Positions 9,040 through 19,738 of a stretch of 64,000 nt of DNA are shown in pieces. Numbering within the stretch: the first letter of the stretch is position 1; every line of letters starts with the position of its first letter. The notes beneath the pieces are model-generated. The model saw only the letters and a list, made by a program, of their open reading frames with translations, ran no database searches and had not been told where the DNA came from. The DNA lies in contig NZ_PDNI01000018.1 in the NCBI RefSeq assembly GCF_002925845.1, positions 62,001 to 126,000 of the forward strand, given 5' to 3'. The position numbers were made by a program, and so were the translations under genes. The stretch is from Roseovarius nitratireducens (GTDB lineage: Bacteria; Pseudomonadota; Alphaproteobacteria; Rhodobacterales; Rhodobacteraceae).

Positions 9040-9293
9040 CATTCCTGTGGCAGAATGGCGACATGCGCCCTGACGGCGGATGCTTCCAACGATGCCGCAT
9101 TCGGCAAGGCTGGAGTCGTGCCTGACGACATTGCCGCCGGTGCTGTCGCGCAAATGCACCGGTCAGGTCCGGGCAGGCGCGGCCCGCTTTTCCCAGCGAG
9201 ACCCGCGCCACGCAGCAGACATCCCGAGGGGGCTTTTCATTACCCCGTGCCGCCGCTAGCGTCAGGGCAAATCGCGCCACAGGAGAAAACGAC

Positions 9294-9755
9294 ATGAGCC
9301 AGTTCGAAACCAGACTTGCCGAGATGGGCGTGACCCTGCCCGAGGCGCCGATGCCCGCCGCCAACTACGTGCCCTACGTGCAGGTGGGCGAGATGCTCTA
9401 CGTCTCGGGCCAGATCGCCAAGGACGGCGACCGCCTGCTCACCGGCAAACTCGGGGCCGACATGGACATGGCAGCGGGCACCGAGGCGGCGCGCGTCTGC
9501 GCCATTGCCCTCCTGGCACAGGTCAAGGCCGCCTGCGGCGGCGACCTCGACCGGCTGGTGCAAGTGGTGCGGCTCACCGGCTTCGTCAATTCCACCCCGG
9601 ATTTCACCCAGCAGCCGCAGGTCATCAACGGTGCGTCCGATTTCCTCGGCGAGGCGCTCGGCGAGGCAGGCAAGCACGCCCGCGCCGCCGTCTCCGCCGC
9701 GTCACTGCCCTTCGGCGTCGCGGTCGAGATCGACGGGATATTCCGCGTCCGATGA
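9294..9755 (+). CDS. RidA (YjgF/L-PSP) family protein
   Basis: 153-residue member of the Rid family, whose RidA branch hydrolyses reactive enamines and imines made by PLP enzymes. The core YVPYVQVGEMLYVSGQIAKDG and RLVQVVRLTGFVNS motifs are present, including an arginine at the place used for carboxylate binding in RidA. The extra N-terminal 20 residues mark it as one of the non-canonical Rid subgroups, so the substrate is uncertain. The last four bases overlap the start of the phosphodiesterase gene (ATGA). Confidence 0.88.
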   Translation: MSQFETRLAEMGVTLPEAPMPAANYVPYVQVGEMLYVSGQIAKDGDRLLTGKLGADMDMAAGTEAARVCAIALLAQVKAACGGDLDRLVQVVRLTGFVNSTPDFTQQPQVINGASDFLGEALGEAGKHARAAVSAASLPFGVAVEIDGIFRVR

Positions 9756-10519
9756 CCCCGCTGCCCGAGGCGTTCCTTCGGGTGCCGCTGGCGCATCGCG
9801 GCCTTCATGACCGCGATGCTGGCCGCCCCGAGAACTCGCGCGCCGCGGTCTGCGCGGCGATCGCGGCAGGCTATGGAATCGAGATCGACCTGCAAGCCAG
9901 CCGGGACGGCCACGCAATGGTGTTCCACGATTACGACCTCGGGCGGCTCACGTCCGAGACGGGCCCTGTGCGCCAGCGCGATGCCGCCCAACTCGCGCAA
10001 ATCCGCCTCAAGGGCGGCGACGAGGGCATCCCCGACCTGCCCGAGATCCTCGCCCTCGTCGCCGGGCAGGTGCCGCTCCTCGTCGAGCTCAAGGACCAGC
10101 ATGGCCAGATGGGCGAGACGAGCGGCGCGCTCGAGTCCGCCACCGCGGCGGCGCTTACGGATTATGCGGGGCCGGTGGCGGTGATGTCCTTCAACCCGCA
10201 CATGATGATCGCGATGGCCGCGCGCGCGCCGCAGGTCCCCCGTGGTCTCGTCACCGGCGCCTTCTCCGCCGAAAACTGGCCGCTCCTGCCCGAGGAGACC
10301 CGCGCGCGGCTCCGCGCCATCCCCGATTACGACGCGGCGGGCGCGGGTTTCGTCAGTCACGAGGCGGGCGACCTCGACAGCCCGCATCTCGCCCGCCTGC
10401 GCGCGCGCGGCGCGCCGATCCTGTGCTGGACCGTGCGCAGTGCCGAGGCCGAGGCGCGCGCGCGCCGCGTGGCCGATACCGTCACCTTCGAGGGATACCT
10501 CCCCGATCTGCCCGCTTGA
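9752..10519 (+). CDS. Glycerophosphodiester phosphodiesterase
   Basis: 255-residue GDPD-family hydrolase that splits glycerophosphodiesters into an alcohol and glycerol-3-phosphate. Catalytic landmarks are visible: LAHRGLHD with PENS (residues about 12-28), then GIEIDLQASRDGHAMVFHD carrying the metal-binding Glu and Asp and the second catalytic His. No signal peptide is seen, so it is probably cytoplasmic (UgpQ-like). It is coupled to the upstream RidA-family gene and followed 59 bases later by the GNAT gene. Confidence 0.9.
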   Translation: MTPLPEAFLRVPLAHRGLHDRDAGRPENSRAAVCAAIAAGYGIEIDLQASRDGHAMVFHDYDLGRLTSETGPVRQRDAAQLAQIRLKGGDEGIPDLPEILALVAGQVPLLVELKDQHGQMGETSGALESATAAALTDYAGPVAVMSFNPHMMIAMAARAPQVPRGLVTGAFSAENWPLLPEETRARLRAIPDYDAAGAGFVSHEAGDLDSPHLARLRARGAPILCWTVRSAEAEARARRVADTVTFEGYLPDLPA

Positions 10520-10578
10520 TGCGCGCGCCCGATGCGCCAGATACACATGCGTCCGCACGCAACCGGGGACTTGCGAGG

Positions 10579-11766
10579 ATGAGCGAGACCGAGCTGACCG
10601 TCACCGCCCATGACAGCATCCACGCCATCGGCGCGGAGGCGTGGGATGCCTGCGCCTGCCCCGAGGCCGAGGGTGGCGGCCGCCCCGAGGATCCGTTCAC
10701 CACCCACCGCTTCCTCGCCGCGCTCGAGGACAGCGGCTCGGTCGGTCCCGGCAGCGGCTGGCATCCGCATCACCTGACGGTGACGCGGGCGGATCAGGTG
10801 ATCGCCTGTGCGCCGCTCTATCTCAAGGGTCACAGCCAGGGCGAATACATCTTCGACCACGCCTGGGCCCATGCCTACGAGCGCGCGGGCGGGCGCTACT
10901 ACCCCAAGGCGCAGATTGCCGTGCCCTTCACCCCGGTGACCGGGCGGCGGCTGCTGACCCGCCCGGGGAACGAGGACGAGGGGCGCGCAGCACTCCTGCA
11001 AGGTGCCACGGCGCTGGCGGCGCAGAACCGGCTTTCGTCGCTGCACGTCACCTTCTGCACCGATGACGAGGAGGCGGCGGGCGAACGGGCAGGGCTCCTG
11101 GCCCGGCAGACACAGCAATACCACTGGCACAACCGTGGCTATCGCGATTTCGACGATTTCCTCGGGCATCTCTCGTCGCGCAAGCGCAAGACCATCCGCA
11201 AGGAACGCGCCCGCGCGCAAGCCTTCGGCGGCGAGATCGTCTCGCTCACCGGCGACGACATCCGCCCCGCGCACTGGCAGGCGATGTGGGAGTTCTACCA
11301 GGACACCGGCGCGCGCAAATGGGGCACGCCCTACCTCACCCGGGCCTTCTTCGATCTCGCACAGGACCGCCTGCGCGACGACGTGCTGTTGGTGCTCGCC
11401 CTGCGCGGCGGCCGCCCGGTGGCGGGGGCGATGAACCTGATCGGGCGCTCGGCACTCTTTGGCCGATACTGGGGCTGCGCCGAGGACCACCCCTGCCTTC
11501 ATTTCGAACTGTGCTATTACCGGGCCATGGATTTCGCCATTGAACACGGGCTGCAAAGGGTAGAGGCTGGTGCGCAGGGCGAGCACAAGCTCGCCCGCGG
11601 CTACCTGCCCCGGGCCACTCATTCGCTGCACTGGCTGCGCGACCCGGGCTTCGCCGAGGCGGTGGCACAGTATCTCGATGCCGAGCGCGCCGCCGTCGAG
11701 GAAGAGATCGAGATCCTCACCGGCTACGGCCCCTTCCGCAAGACCCCGATGGAGGACCACGAATGA
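10579..11766 (+). CDS. GNAT-superfamily acyltransferase of the COG3146 (DUF482) type
   Basis: 395-residue protein related to FemAB/GNAT acyltransferases; COG3146 members are annotated as putative N-acetyltransferases or peptidoglycan-synthesis-like, without a proven substrate. Recognisable conserved stretches are [52 protein letters not shown] and [16 protein letters not shown]. The ATG at 10579 is preferred over in-frame codons upstream because it follows the previous stop closely, has TGCGAGG ahead of it, and starts the homologous protein. Its stop overlaps the phhB start (ATGA). Confidence 0.85.
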   Translation: MSETELTVTAHDSIHAIGAEAWDACACPEAEGGGRPEDPFTTHRFLAALEDSGSVGPGSGWHPHHLTVTRADQVIACAPLYLKGHSQGEYIFDHAWAHAYERAGGRYYPKAQIAVPFTPVTGRRLLTRPGNEDEGRAALLQGATALAAQNRLSSLHVTFCTDDEEAAGERAGLLARQTQQYHWHNRGYRDFDDFLGHLSSRKRKTIRKERARAQAFGGEIVSLTGDDIRPAHWQAMWEFYQDTGARKWGTPYLTRAFFDLAQDRLRDDVLLVLALRGGRPVAGAMNLIGRSALFGRYWGCAEDHPCLHFELCYYRAMDFAIEHGLQRVEAGAQGEHKLARGYLPRATHSLHWLRDPGFAEAVAQYLDAERAAVEEEIEILTGYGPFRKTPMEDHE

Positions 11767-12059
11767 CCGAGAAACTCAGCAACACCGCCCGCAAGACCAC
11801 GCTTCAACCGCTCCTGGAAAACGGCTGGTCGATGGTCGAGGGGCGCGACGCCATCGCCAAGACCTACAAGTTCGGCGATTTCGTCGAGGCGATGGGCTTC
11901 ATGACCCGCGCCGCGCTCTGGGCCGAGAAATGGAATCACCACCCGGAATGGTTCAACGTCTACAACCGCGTCGAAATCACATTATCGACCCACGATGTGG
12001 GCGGCCTGAGCGCGCTCGACGTCAAGCTCGCGCGCAAGTTCGACGGCCTTGTGGACTGA
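11763..12059 (+). CDS. phhB: 4a-hydroxytetrahydrobiopterin dehydratase (pterin carbinolamine dehydratase)
   Basis: 98-residue enzyme that recycles the pterin cofactor of aromatic amino acid hydroxylases. The active-site signature [22 protein letters not shown], with the paired histidines and the downstream THD, is complete, and length matches the family. No phenylalanine hydroxylase is nearby, so it may serve an unlinked enzyme or act as a housekeeping pterin dehydratase. It is translationally coupled to the GNAT gene. Confidence 0.93.
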   Translation: MTEKLSNTARKTTLQPLLENGWSMVEGRDAIAKTYKFGDFVEAMGFMTRAALWAEKWNHHPEWFNVYNRVEITLSTHDVGGLSALDVKLARKFDGLVD

Positions 12060-12072
12060 GACCGGGGGATCC

Positions 12073-12126
12073 GAGTATCTGGGCCAGGAAGAAACCCGGC
12101 GCGGCTTCATCTTGCTGAAAATATCC
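12073..12126. terminator. Inverted AAATAT/CTTCATCTTG-type motif between convergent genes
   Basis: Arms GAGTATCTGGGCCAGGAAGAA (12073-12093) and TTCATCTTGCTGAAAATATCC (12106-12126) are imperfect inverted copies of each other and of the motif at 59051-59101. The hairpin sits between convergent phhB and the peroxiredoxin gene, where a bidirectional terminator would be expected. Confidence 0.45.
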
Positions 12127-12191
12127 CCGGCCTGACGGCACGAGAAGGGGGCGCGGTGCGAGGATCAGCGCCCCCGCACCAGCGTCGGCAG

Positions 12192-12680
12192 TCACATCGC
12201 GGCGAGCAGCGATTCGCCCGCGGTGGCCTCGCAGGTGCCGGGGCTTTCCTCGACATGCAGCACCGTTACGCGGCCGTCCTCGACCGCCATCGCATAGCGC
12301 TTCGAGCGCCCGATGAGCCCGGCGGGGGGCGCGTCGAAATCCATGCCGATCGCCTTGGTGAATGCGCCCTGCGGGTCGCCCAGCATGGTGATCCCGGCCT
12401 TTGCCGCGCCGGTCGCATCGCCCCAGGCCTGCATCACGAACGGGTCGTTGACGCTGACGCAGATGATCTCGTCCACGCCCTTGGCGTCAAAGCCGTCCTT
12501 CGTGCGGATGAAGCTCGGGACATGGGCCGAGGAACAGGTGGGGGTGTAGGCACCCGGTACGGCAAAGATCACCACCTTGCGCCCCTTCGTCAGGGCCGAC
12601 AGGCTCACCGTCTCGGGGCCGCCCTCGCCCAGTTTCAGCAGGTCCGCGTCGGGCAGCTTGTCGCCGGTGGATATGGTCAT
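12192..12680 (-). CDS. Peroxiredoxin, Prx5-like
   Basis: 162-residue thiol peroxidase of the Prx5/AhpE-like branch. The peroxidatic cysteine lies in PGAYTPTCSSAHVP. The start ISTGDKLPDADL and the SVNDPFVMQAWG stretch match the family. The only other Cys of note is in SPGTCEATAGE near the C terminus and could be the resolving residue. The start at 12680 is preferred because upstream in-frame sequence is the antisense of the reductase gene. It lies 93 bases from the divergent ferredoxin-reductase gene. Confidence 0.92.
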   Translation of the reverse strand: MTISTGDKLPDADLLKLGEGGPETVSLSALTKGRKVVIFAVPGAYTPTCSSAHVPSFIRTKDGFDAKGVDEIICVSVNDPFVMQAWGDATGAAKAGITMLGDPQGAFTKAIGMDFDAPPAGLIGRSKRYAMAVEDGRVTVLHVEESPGTCEATAGESLLAAM

Positions 12681-12773
12681 GGTCGCTTCCTTTCTCCTGT
12701 CGCGTTGCCGTTTGATGTAACCATAGGCCGGTGCTAGGCAAGGGGCCACGGCAAAGATGGGCGGGAGACGGGA

Positions 12774-13976
12774 ATGACGCACGTGGTGGTGATCGGGGCC
12801 GGGCAGGCCGGGGCGTCGCTGGTGACGCGGCTGCGGACCCAGGGCTTCGACGGCGCGATCACGCTCATCGGGGACGAGCCCGTGCCGCCCTACCAGCGGC
12901 CGCCGCTGTCCAAGAAATACCTGCTGGGCGAGATGGCCCTCGAACGCCTCTTCCTGCGCCCCGAGAGCGCCTATGCCGAGGCCGGGATCGACCTGCGCAC
13001 CGGCACCCGCGTCACCGCCATCGACCGCACCGCCCAAGAGGTGGTGATGGACGCGGGGCGGCTCGGCTATGACACGCTGGTGCTCGCCACCGGCTCGCGC
13101 CCGCGCCGCCTGCCCGCGGCCATTGGCGGCGATCTGGGCGGCGTGCACGTCGTGCGCACGCTGGCGGAAGTCGATGCGATGGCGCCGGGCGTGGTGCCGG
13201 GGGCGCGGGTGCTGATCGTCGGCGGCGGCTATATCGGGCTCGAGGCGGCGGCGGTGGCGGCAAGCCGCGGCATGGCCGTCACCCTCGTCGAGATGGCCCC
13301 CCGCATCCTGCAACGCGTGGCAGCAAAGGAGACCTCGGACTATTTCCGTGCGCTGCACACCCGCCACAGCGTCGATATCCGCGAGGGCGTCGGGCTCGAG
13401 CGGCTCATGGGCGAGGGGCAGGTGACAGATGCCCGGCTCACCGACGGCAGTGCGCTGGAGGTGGATATGGTGATCGTCGGCGTCGGCATCGTGCCCGATA
13501 CCGCGCTGGCCGAGGACGCGGGGCTCGCCATCGACAATGGCATCGCCGTGGACGCGCAGGGCCGCACCGACGACCCGGCGATCTGGGCCGCAGGCGATTG
13601 CGCCTCGTTTCCATACGGCGACGGACGGCTGCGGCTGGAAAGCGTGCCCAACGCCATCGACATGGCCGAATGCGTGGCCGACAACATCACCGGCGCGGGC
13701 CAGGACTACGTGCCCAAGCCGTGGTTCTGGTCGGATCAATACGACGTGAAACTCCAGATCGCCGGGCTTGGCACCGGCTATGACCGGATCGTGACGCGGG
13801 CGGTGGGCGACGCGGTGTCCTTCTGGTACTACGCGGGCGATCGGCTGCTTGCGGTGGACGCCATGAACGATCCGCGCGCCTACATGGTGGGCAAGCGGCT
13901 GATCGAGGCAGGGCGCAGCGCCGATCCGGACCGCGTCGCCGATCCCACCACCGATCTCAAGGCGCTTCTGAAGTGA
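12774..13976 (+). CDS. FAD-dependent ferredoxin/rubredoxin reductase-type oxidoreductase
   Basis: 400-residue pyridine nucleotide-disulfide oxidoreductase of the ferredoxin-NAD(P) reductase type. The FAD-binding GAGQAG is at the N terminus, PPYQRPPLSKKYL follows, and the NAD-binding VGGGYIGLEAAAVA is near residue 145. The second FAD motif is WAAGDCASFPYGDG. The C-terminal domain resembles RedA/BphA4 reductases that feed ferredoxins or oxygenases. No ferredoxin or oxygenase gene is adjacent, so its partner is unknown. The stop codon overlaps the rsmD start. Confidence 0.85.
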   Translation: MTHVVVIGAGQAGASLVTRLRTQGFDGAITLIGDEPVPPYQRPPLSKKYLLGEMALERLFLRPESAYAEAGIDLRTGTRVTAIDRTAQEVVMDAGRLGYDTLVLATGSRPRRLPAAIGGDLGGVHVVRTLAEVDAMAPGVVPGARVLIVGGGYIGLEAAAVAASRGMAVTLVEMAPRILQRVAAKETSDYFRALHTRHSVDIREGVGLERLMGEGQVTDARLTDGSALEVDMVIVGVGIVPDTALAEDAGLAIDNGIAVDAQGRTDDPAIWAAGDCASFPYGDGRLRLESVPNAIDMAECVADNITGAGQDYVPKPWFWSDQYDVKLQIAGLGTGYDRIVTRAVGDAVSFWYYAGDRLLAVDAMNDPRAYMVGKRLIEAGRSADPDRVADPTTDLKALLK

Positions 13977-14530
13977 GGATCATCGGCGGCGCGCATCGTG
14001 GCCGGGCGCTGGCCAGCGTCGGCAAGGGGGATGCAGCGGCGCATCTGCGCCCCACCTCCGACCGGGTGCGCGAGGCGCTCTTCAACGTGCTGGCGGGCGG
14101 CTATGGCGATCCCGTCACCGGCGCGCGCGTGCTCGACCTCTTCGCCGGCACCGGCGCGCTCGGGCTCGAGGCGCTGTCGCGCGGCGCGGCACAGGCCAGC
14201 TTCGTCGAGAGCGGGCGCAAGGCGCTGGCGCTCCTGCGCGACAACATCGGGCGCTGCGGGGCAGGGGATGCCGCGCGGGTGTTCCCTCTCGATGCGCGCA
14301 GGCCCGGCCCCAACCCGGACGCCCCCCATGACCTCGTCTTCCTCGACCCCCCCTATGGCAAGGGTCTGGGCGAGGCGGCGCTCGCGGCGGCACTGGCGGG
14401 CGGCTGGATCGCCGCCGACGCACTGATCGTGTGGGAGGAGAGCGCCCCCATCACCCCCCCCGAGGCCCTGCGCCTGATCGAAGAGCGGCGCTACGGCGAC
14501 ACGATGATCCGGTTTCTTGGCCGGGACTGA
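13973..14530 (+). CDS. rsmD: 16S rRNA (guanine(966)-N(2))-methyltransferase
   Basis: 185-residue SAM-dependent RNA methyltransferase that modifies G966 of 16S rRNA. It opens RIIGGAHRGRAL, then has RPTSDRVREALFNVL, the SAM-binding LDLFAGTGALGLEALSRGA and the catalytic DLVFLDPPYGKG. The start is a GTG at 13973 overlapping the previous TGA, which gives the expected N terminus. An unrelated palindromic element (type B) begins 58 bases after the stop. Confidence 0.94.
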   Translation: MRIIGGAHRGRALASVGKGDAAAHLRPTSDRVREALFNVLAGGYGDPVTGARVLDLFAGTGALGLEALSRGAAQASFVESGRKALALLRDNIGRCGAGDAARVFPLDARRPGPNPDAPHDLVFLDPPYGKGLGEAALAAALAGGWIAADALIVWEESAPITPPEALRLIEERRYGDTMIRFLGRD

Positions 14531-14588
14531 CGGTCAGCAAGGCAGGGCGGTGTTGCCGGTGGAAGATTGCGTCGTGAGGGCAGCGATT

Positions 14589-14806
14589 GGCCTTGAGCGG
14601 TCGTTGCAGTGAGCCGTGTCATCGTATGTCCGCGGGCAGGCGATCCAACGGTTTTTCAGGGCACTTTATTTCTGCTTTCCCGAAAAACATGCAATCGGCG
14701 CATTGGCTTAGCCAAATCGCCTGTCCGGGGGGCGGACATGCGATGGCGCGGCGGGCTTCGCCCTTGATTCCGCGCCGGGACCAGACGGCAACGTCCCCTC
14801 CAGGCC
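14589..14806 (+). repeat. Palindromic intergenic element, type B, copy 1
   Basis: 218-bp element just beyond rsmD. The ends are inverted copies (GGCCTTGAGCGGTCGTTG and CAACGTCCCCTCCAGGCC). A left hairpin arm (GTATGTCCGC...GCGATCC), a middle with CACTTTATTTCTGC flanked by GTTTTTC/GAAAAAC, and a right GC hairpin around 14717-14743 follow. The small hairpin GGGC-TTC-GCCC and the conserved CCTTGATTCCGCGCC complete it. It is nearly identical to 41369-41586. Confidence 0.9.
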
Positions 14807-14914
14807 ATTCCCCGTCGGCTGTTCCGACCCGTCATAACCCACACCCCGCCCTCCACCTCACTATCTGACGTATCGCACAAGGCTGTCAGGCCACCGCTTG
14901 CCTCCCACACACAC

Positions 14915-14943
14915 AAAAAACCGGCCCGCACGAGGGCGGGCCG
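14915..14943 (-). terminator. Rho-independent terminator of the LysR gene
   Basis: On the minus strand a GC-rich hairpin (CCGGCCCGC stem, 14943-14921) is followed by TTTTTT (14920-14915), about 50 bases beyond the LysR stop. This is the clearest intrinsic terminator in the window. The stretch 14807-14914 holds nothing else recognisable. Confidence 0.85.
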
Positions 14944-14991
14944 GGACGAGGTGTCGTCATTGCTGACGAGGAGGACACCGGTGCCTTGTCC

Positions 14992-15897
14992 TCACCAGTC
15001 CGTCGGACCTTTCTGGGCGAACTGGTGGACAAGGAAGTCAATGAAGGCGCGCACCTTGGGCTGGGTGAAACGGCCCGGCGGATAGACGGCATAGATACCC
15101 TGTGTCTCCATCGGCAGGTCGGGCATCGCGTCCTCCACCTGGCCCTCGGCCAGCGCCCGGGCATAGAGGAACGATGGAAGATAGGCGATCCCGAGGCCCG
15201 AGATCGCGGCGTTGAGCAGCGATTGCCCGTCATTGACGCTGAGGCCCCCCGCCGTGCGCACCTGCCGCTTCTCGCCCGAGGGCGCGGTCAGCTTCCACAC
15301 CGCGTTGCCGCCCTGGCTGGAATAGTGCAACAGCTTGTGCTCGTTGAGATCGTCGATCTTCTGGGGCCGTCCGTATTTCTTGAAATAGGCGGGGCTCGCG
15401 ATCATGCGGCGGGTGGTGTTCGACAGCTTGCGCGCGCGTAGCGTGCTGTCCTCCAGGTCGCCGATCCGCACCGCCATGTCGAATCCTTCGGAGATCAGCT
15501 CCACATAGCGGTTGTTGAGCACCATGTTGACGGTGATATCCGGGAAATCCTCGAGAAACTGGCCCAGAACCGGGCTCAGGTGATTGACGCCGAAATCGGT
15601 GGCCACCGAGATGCGCAACAGCCCCGAGGGGTCCGACTGCATCGAGCTTACCAGCGCATCCGCCTCGCCCGCGTCGTTGAGCACCCTGAGCGCCCGGTCG
15701 TAATAGGCCAGCCCGATCTCGGTGGGACTGACCCGCCGCGTGGTGCGGTTGAGAAGCCGTGCACCGAGGCGTGCCTCGAGCGAAGAGACATGCTTGGACA
15801 CGGCGGATTTCGAAATACCCATCTTGCGGGCCGCGTCGGTAAACCCGCCCTGGTCCACCACCGTGGCAAAGGCCTCCATTTCCGTCAGGCGATCCAT
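14992..15897 (-). CDS. LysR-family transcriptional regulator
   Basis: 301-residue regulator with an N-terminal winged helix-turn-helix (MEAFATVVDQGGFTDAARKMGISKSAVSKHVSSLEARLGARLLNRTTR in outline) and a C-terminal effector domain (residues about 90-295). It groups with the CrgA/DmlR-like LysR proteins by its ARLLNRTTRRVSPTE segment. It has its own terminator. The gene upstream on the same strand begins 2.3 kb away, so a divergent target cannot be named; the inducer is unknown. Confidence 0.9.
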   Translation of the reverse strand: MDRLTEMEAFATVVDQGGFTDAARKMGISKSAVSKHVSSLEARLGARLLNRTTRRVSPTEIGLAYYDRALRVLNDAGEADALVSSMQSDPSGLLRISVATDFGVNHLSPVLGQFLEDFPDITVNMVLNNRYVELISEGFDMAVRIGDLEDSTLRARKLSNTTRRMIASPAYFKKYGRPQKIDDLNEHKLLHYSSQGGNAVWKLTAPSGEKRQVRTAGGLSVNDGQSLLNAAISGLGIAYLPSFLYARALAEGQVEDAMPDLPMETQGIYAVYPPGRFTQPKVRAFIDFLVHQFAQKGPTDW

Positions 15898-16187
15898 ACT
15901 GCTACCTCATTCTCCGATCACCTGATGGTGTGACGGAAAAATCAGGCGCAACTGCGGCGCGCGACTGACAATATCGGGGTGCTGTCGGAATCGTCGCCGC
16001 ACGGGAAACACCGAAACACGGCAAATTGAGGCTATGATCTGTCCTGCGGGGGTATGCTTTGCCCGAGTTGTGGTCGCATTCAGGGCGGATATGCCATGAA
16101 ACCGCATATCGTAGTGACATTCGCCATCACGCTTGCGGCTGCCGTCCCCGCGTTCGTCGGCGACACCCCCGCGCCCGAGGGGGCCGT
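15898..16187. other. 290-base gap with a truncated signal-peptide ORF
   Basis: Upstream of the LysR gene. On the plus strand an ATG at 16096, preceded by CAGGGCGG, encodes an export signal (MKPHIVVTFAITLAAAVPAF) and about 15 more residues. The frame then enters the antisense of the neighbouring flavoprotein gene. This may be a remnant of a beheaded secreted-protein gene or chance. No promoter was confidently identified. Confidence 0.3.
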
Positions 16188-18660
<2,473 letters not shown>

Positions 18661-18664
<4 letters not shown>

Positions 18665-18918
18665 GCCGATGCTTTGCGCTTGGCGGCGAGGAAGCGTTCG
18701 GGATCGACGTCGAGGGTTTCACCGCTCGCCGCCTGCCTGTCGGCCTCCTCAAGGCTGGCCTTCAGTCTGTCGAACTCCAGTTCCGCCTCTTGACGTTCCA
18801 GTATCCGCAACCCCGCGCGCACGACATCGCTGGCCGAGTTGTAGCGGCCGCTTTCCACGGCGCGGGCGATGAACTCGTTGAAGTGGTCGCTGAGCACGAC
18901 AGAGGTGTTGCGGGGCAT
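18661..18918 (-). CDS. parD: ParD-type (CC2985 family) antitoxin
   Basis: 85-residue antitoxin with an N-terminal ribbon-helix-helix DNA-binding domain (RNTSVVLSDHFNEFIARAVESGRYNSASDVVRAGLRILE in outline) and a C-terminal toxin-binding tail. The start at 18918 gives MPRNTSVVLSDH, the family beginning, with AGGAG five bases ahead. It probably represses its own operon. Nothing shows recent transfer of the pair. Confidence 0.88.
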
Positions 18919-18979
18919 GGGGCATCTCCTTTGACCGCAATGTACCAATTCCTGGTATCCGGTTCAATTGGCCCGGCCC

Positions 18980-19402
18980 TCACTCCTCGCCGTCCACGCG
19001 CCCGCGCAGCGCCTTGACCTCGCCGCGCTGCTTCTTCGCCGCCACGCGCTTGCGCTTCTGGTTGGCCGAGACCCGCGTCGGGACACGTCGCTTGGGCTTG
19101 ACCGTGGCCTGCCGGATCAGCTCGGCCAGCCGGTCGCGCACGATCTCGCGGTTGCGGGTCTGGCTGCGGGTCTCGTCGCATTGCAGCACCACCGCGCCCT
19201 CCTTGGTCCAACGCCGCCCCGCCAACCGACGGAGCCGCGCCTTCACCGGGCCGGGCAGGTTGGGCGAGCGGTCGGCCTCGAAGCGCAGCTCGACCGCGCT
19301 CGCCACCTTGTTGACGTTCTGCCCGCCGGGACCCGAGGCGCGGATGAACTGCTCGGTCAGCTCCCAATCCTCGATGGCGATGTCGTCGGTAATCCTCAGC
19401 AT
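18980..19402 (-). CDS. arfB: Alternative ribosome-rescue factor ArfB (YaeJ)
   Basis: 140-residue GGQ-domain hydrolase that releases peptides from stalled, codon-less ribosomes. The catalytic loop is ASGPGGQNVNKVASAVELRF. The lysine/arginine-rich C-terminal tail that enters the empty mRNA channel is present (KPKRRVPTRVSANQKRKR...). It lacks the stop-codon-reading domain of prfB, the other GGQ protein in this window. A tandem palindromic operator lies 39 bases ahead of its start (19441-19475). Confidence 0.93.
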   Translation of the reverse strand: MLRITDDIAIEDWELTEQFIRASGPGGQNVNKVASAVELRFEADRSPNLPGPVKARLRRLAGRRWTKEGAVVLQCDETRSQTRNREIVRDRLAELIRQATVKPKRRVPTRVSANQKRKRVAAKKQRGEVKALRGRVDGEE

Positions 19403-19440
19403 GGGCAGATCCGGTTAACGCGGCGGTCGCAGGTTGGCGT

Positions 19441-19475
19441 GAACCGTGCGGTTCGAGCCGCGAACCTACAGGTTG
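19441..19475. promoter_or_regulatory. Tandem GAACC-N4-GGTTC operator upstream of arfB
   Basis: Two palindromes, GAACCGTGCGGTTC (19441-19454) and GAACCTACAGGTTG (19462-19475), are separated by 7 bases, giving 21-base centre spacing (two helical turns). The same pair with the same 7-base gap occurs at 29500-29534. It lies between the small-gene terminator and arfB, so it most likely regulates arfB. Confidence 0.6.
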
Positions 19476-19504
19476 AAAAGGGCCGCCCCGGTTCGGGACG
19501 GCCC
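19476..19504 (-). terminator. Intrinsic terminator of the small transcription unit
   Basis: On the minus strand GGGCCG...CGGCCC (19504-19480) forms a long GC hairpin followed by TTTT (19479-19476). It ends the unit that contains the 18-codon ORF at 19573-19629 and separates it from arfB. Confidence 0.75.
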
Positions 19505-19572
19505 TCCAGAAGTCACGGAGGCGGGCCGGTCAGGCACGCGCCAATCCGGGTGGCTTTCGCCTCGGGGCTGCC

Positions 19573-19629
19573 CTAGACGGCGGCCTCCCGGACTGTCCCG
19601 ACACCTCGCTCCAATACCTCTATAGACAC
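19573..19629 (-). CDS. 18-codon ORF with near-perfect Shine-Dalgarno sequence
   Basis: GTG start at 19629, TAG at 19573, encoding MSIEVLERGVGTVREAAV. Directly ahead is AAAGGAGGTGGTCCA (19644-19630), complementary over 14 of 15 bases to the 16S rRNA 3' end and touching the start codon. A perfect -35 hexamer TTGACA (19693-19688) lies upstream with only a weak -10 (ACGCTT at 17 bases). Downstream, before the terminator, the RNA could fold: GGC-GAAA-GCC and TCCGGG/CCCGGA pairings are visible. I do not recognise it; a leader peptide or dual-function small RNA is possible. Confidence 0.45.
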   Translation of the reverse strand: MSIEVLERGVGTVREAAV

Positions 19630-19664
19630 TGGACCACCTCCTTTCGCTTTGTTGAACCTGAGAC

Positions 19665-19693
19665 AAGCGTGCCACAAATTCCGCTCATGTCAA
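19665..19693 (-). promoter_or_regulatory. Candidate sigma-70 promoter of the small transcription unit
   Basis: TTGACA at 19693-19688 with a 17-base spacer to ACGCTT (19670-19665). The -35 is consensus and the -10 is poor, as is common in GC-rich alphaproteobacteria. It would start an RNA of roughly 180 bases ending at the 19476-19504 terminator. Confidence 0.45.
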
Positions 19694-19738
19694 AACAAAA
19701 TCATGTGGCGGGGACAAAATCCGACGCAGGATGCTGAT

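Noticed and set aside
19441-19475. Possible LexA (SOS) box at the GAAC/GTTC repeats
   Set aside because: The known alphaproteobacterial box is a direct repeat GTTC-N7-GTTC. Here the half-sites are inverted with N4-N6 spacing.
19630-19644. Plus strand resembles the 3' end of 16S rRNA (GGACCACCTCCTTT)
   Set aside because: No upstream rRNA sequence exists. The match arises because the minus strand carries a near-perfect Shine-Dalgarno sequence.
19466-19675. A 69-codon minus-strand ORF across the small transcription unit
   Set aside because: It runs through the intrinsic terminator and ignores the strong ribosome site, which points to the 18-codon frame instead.
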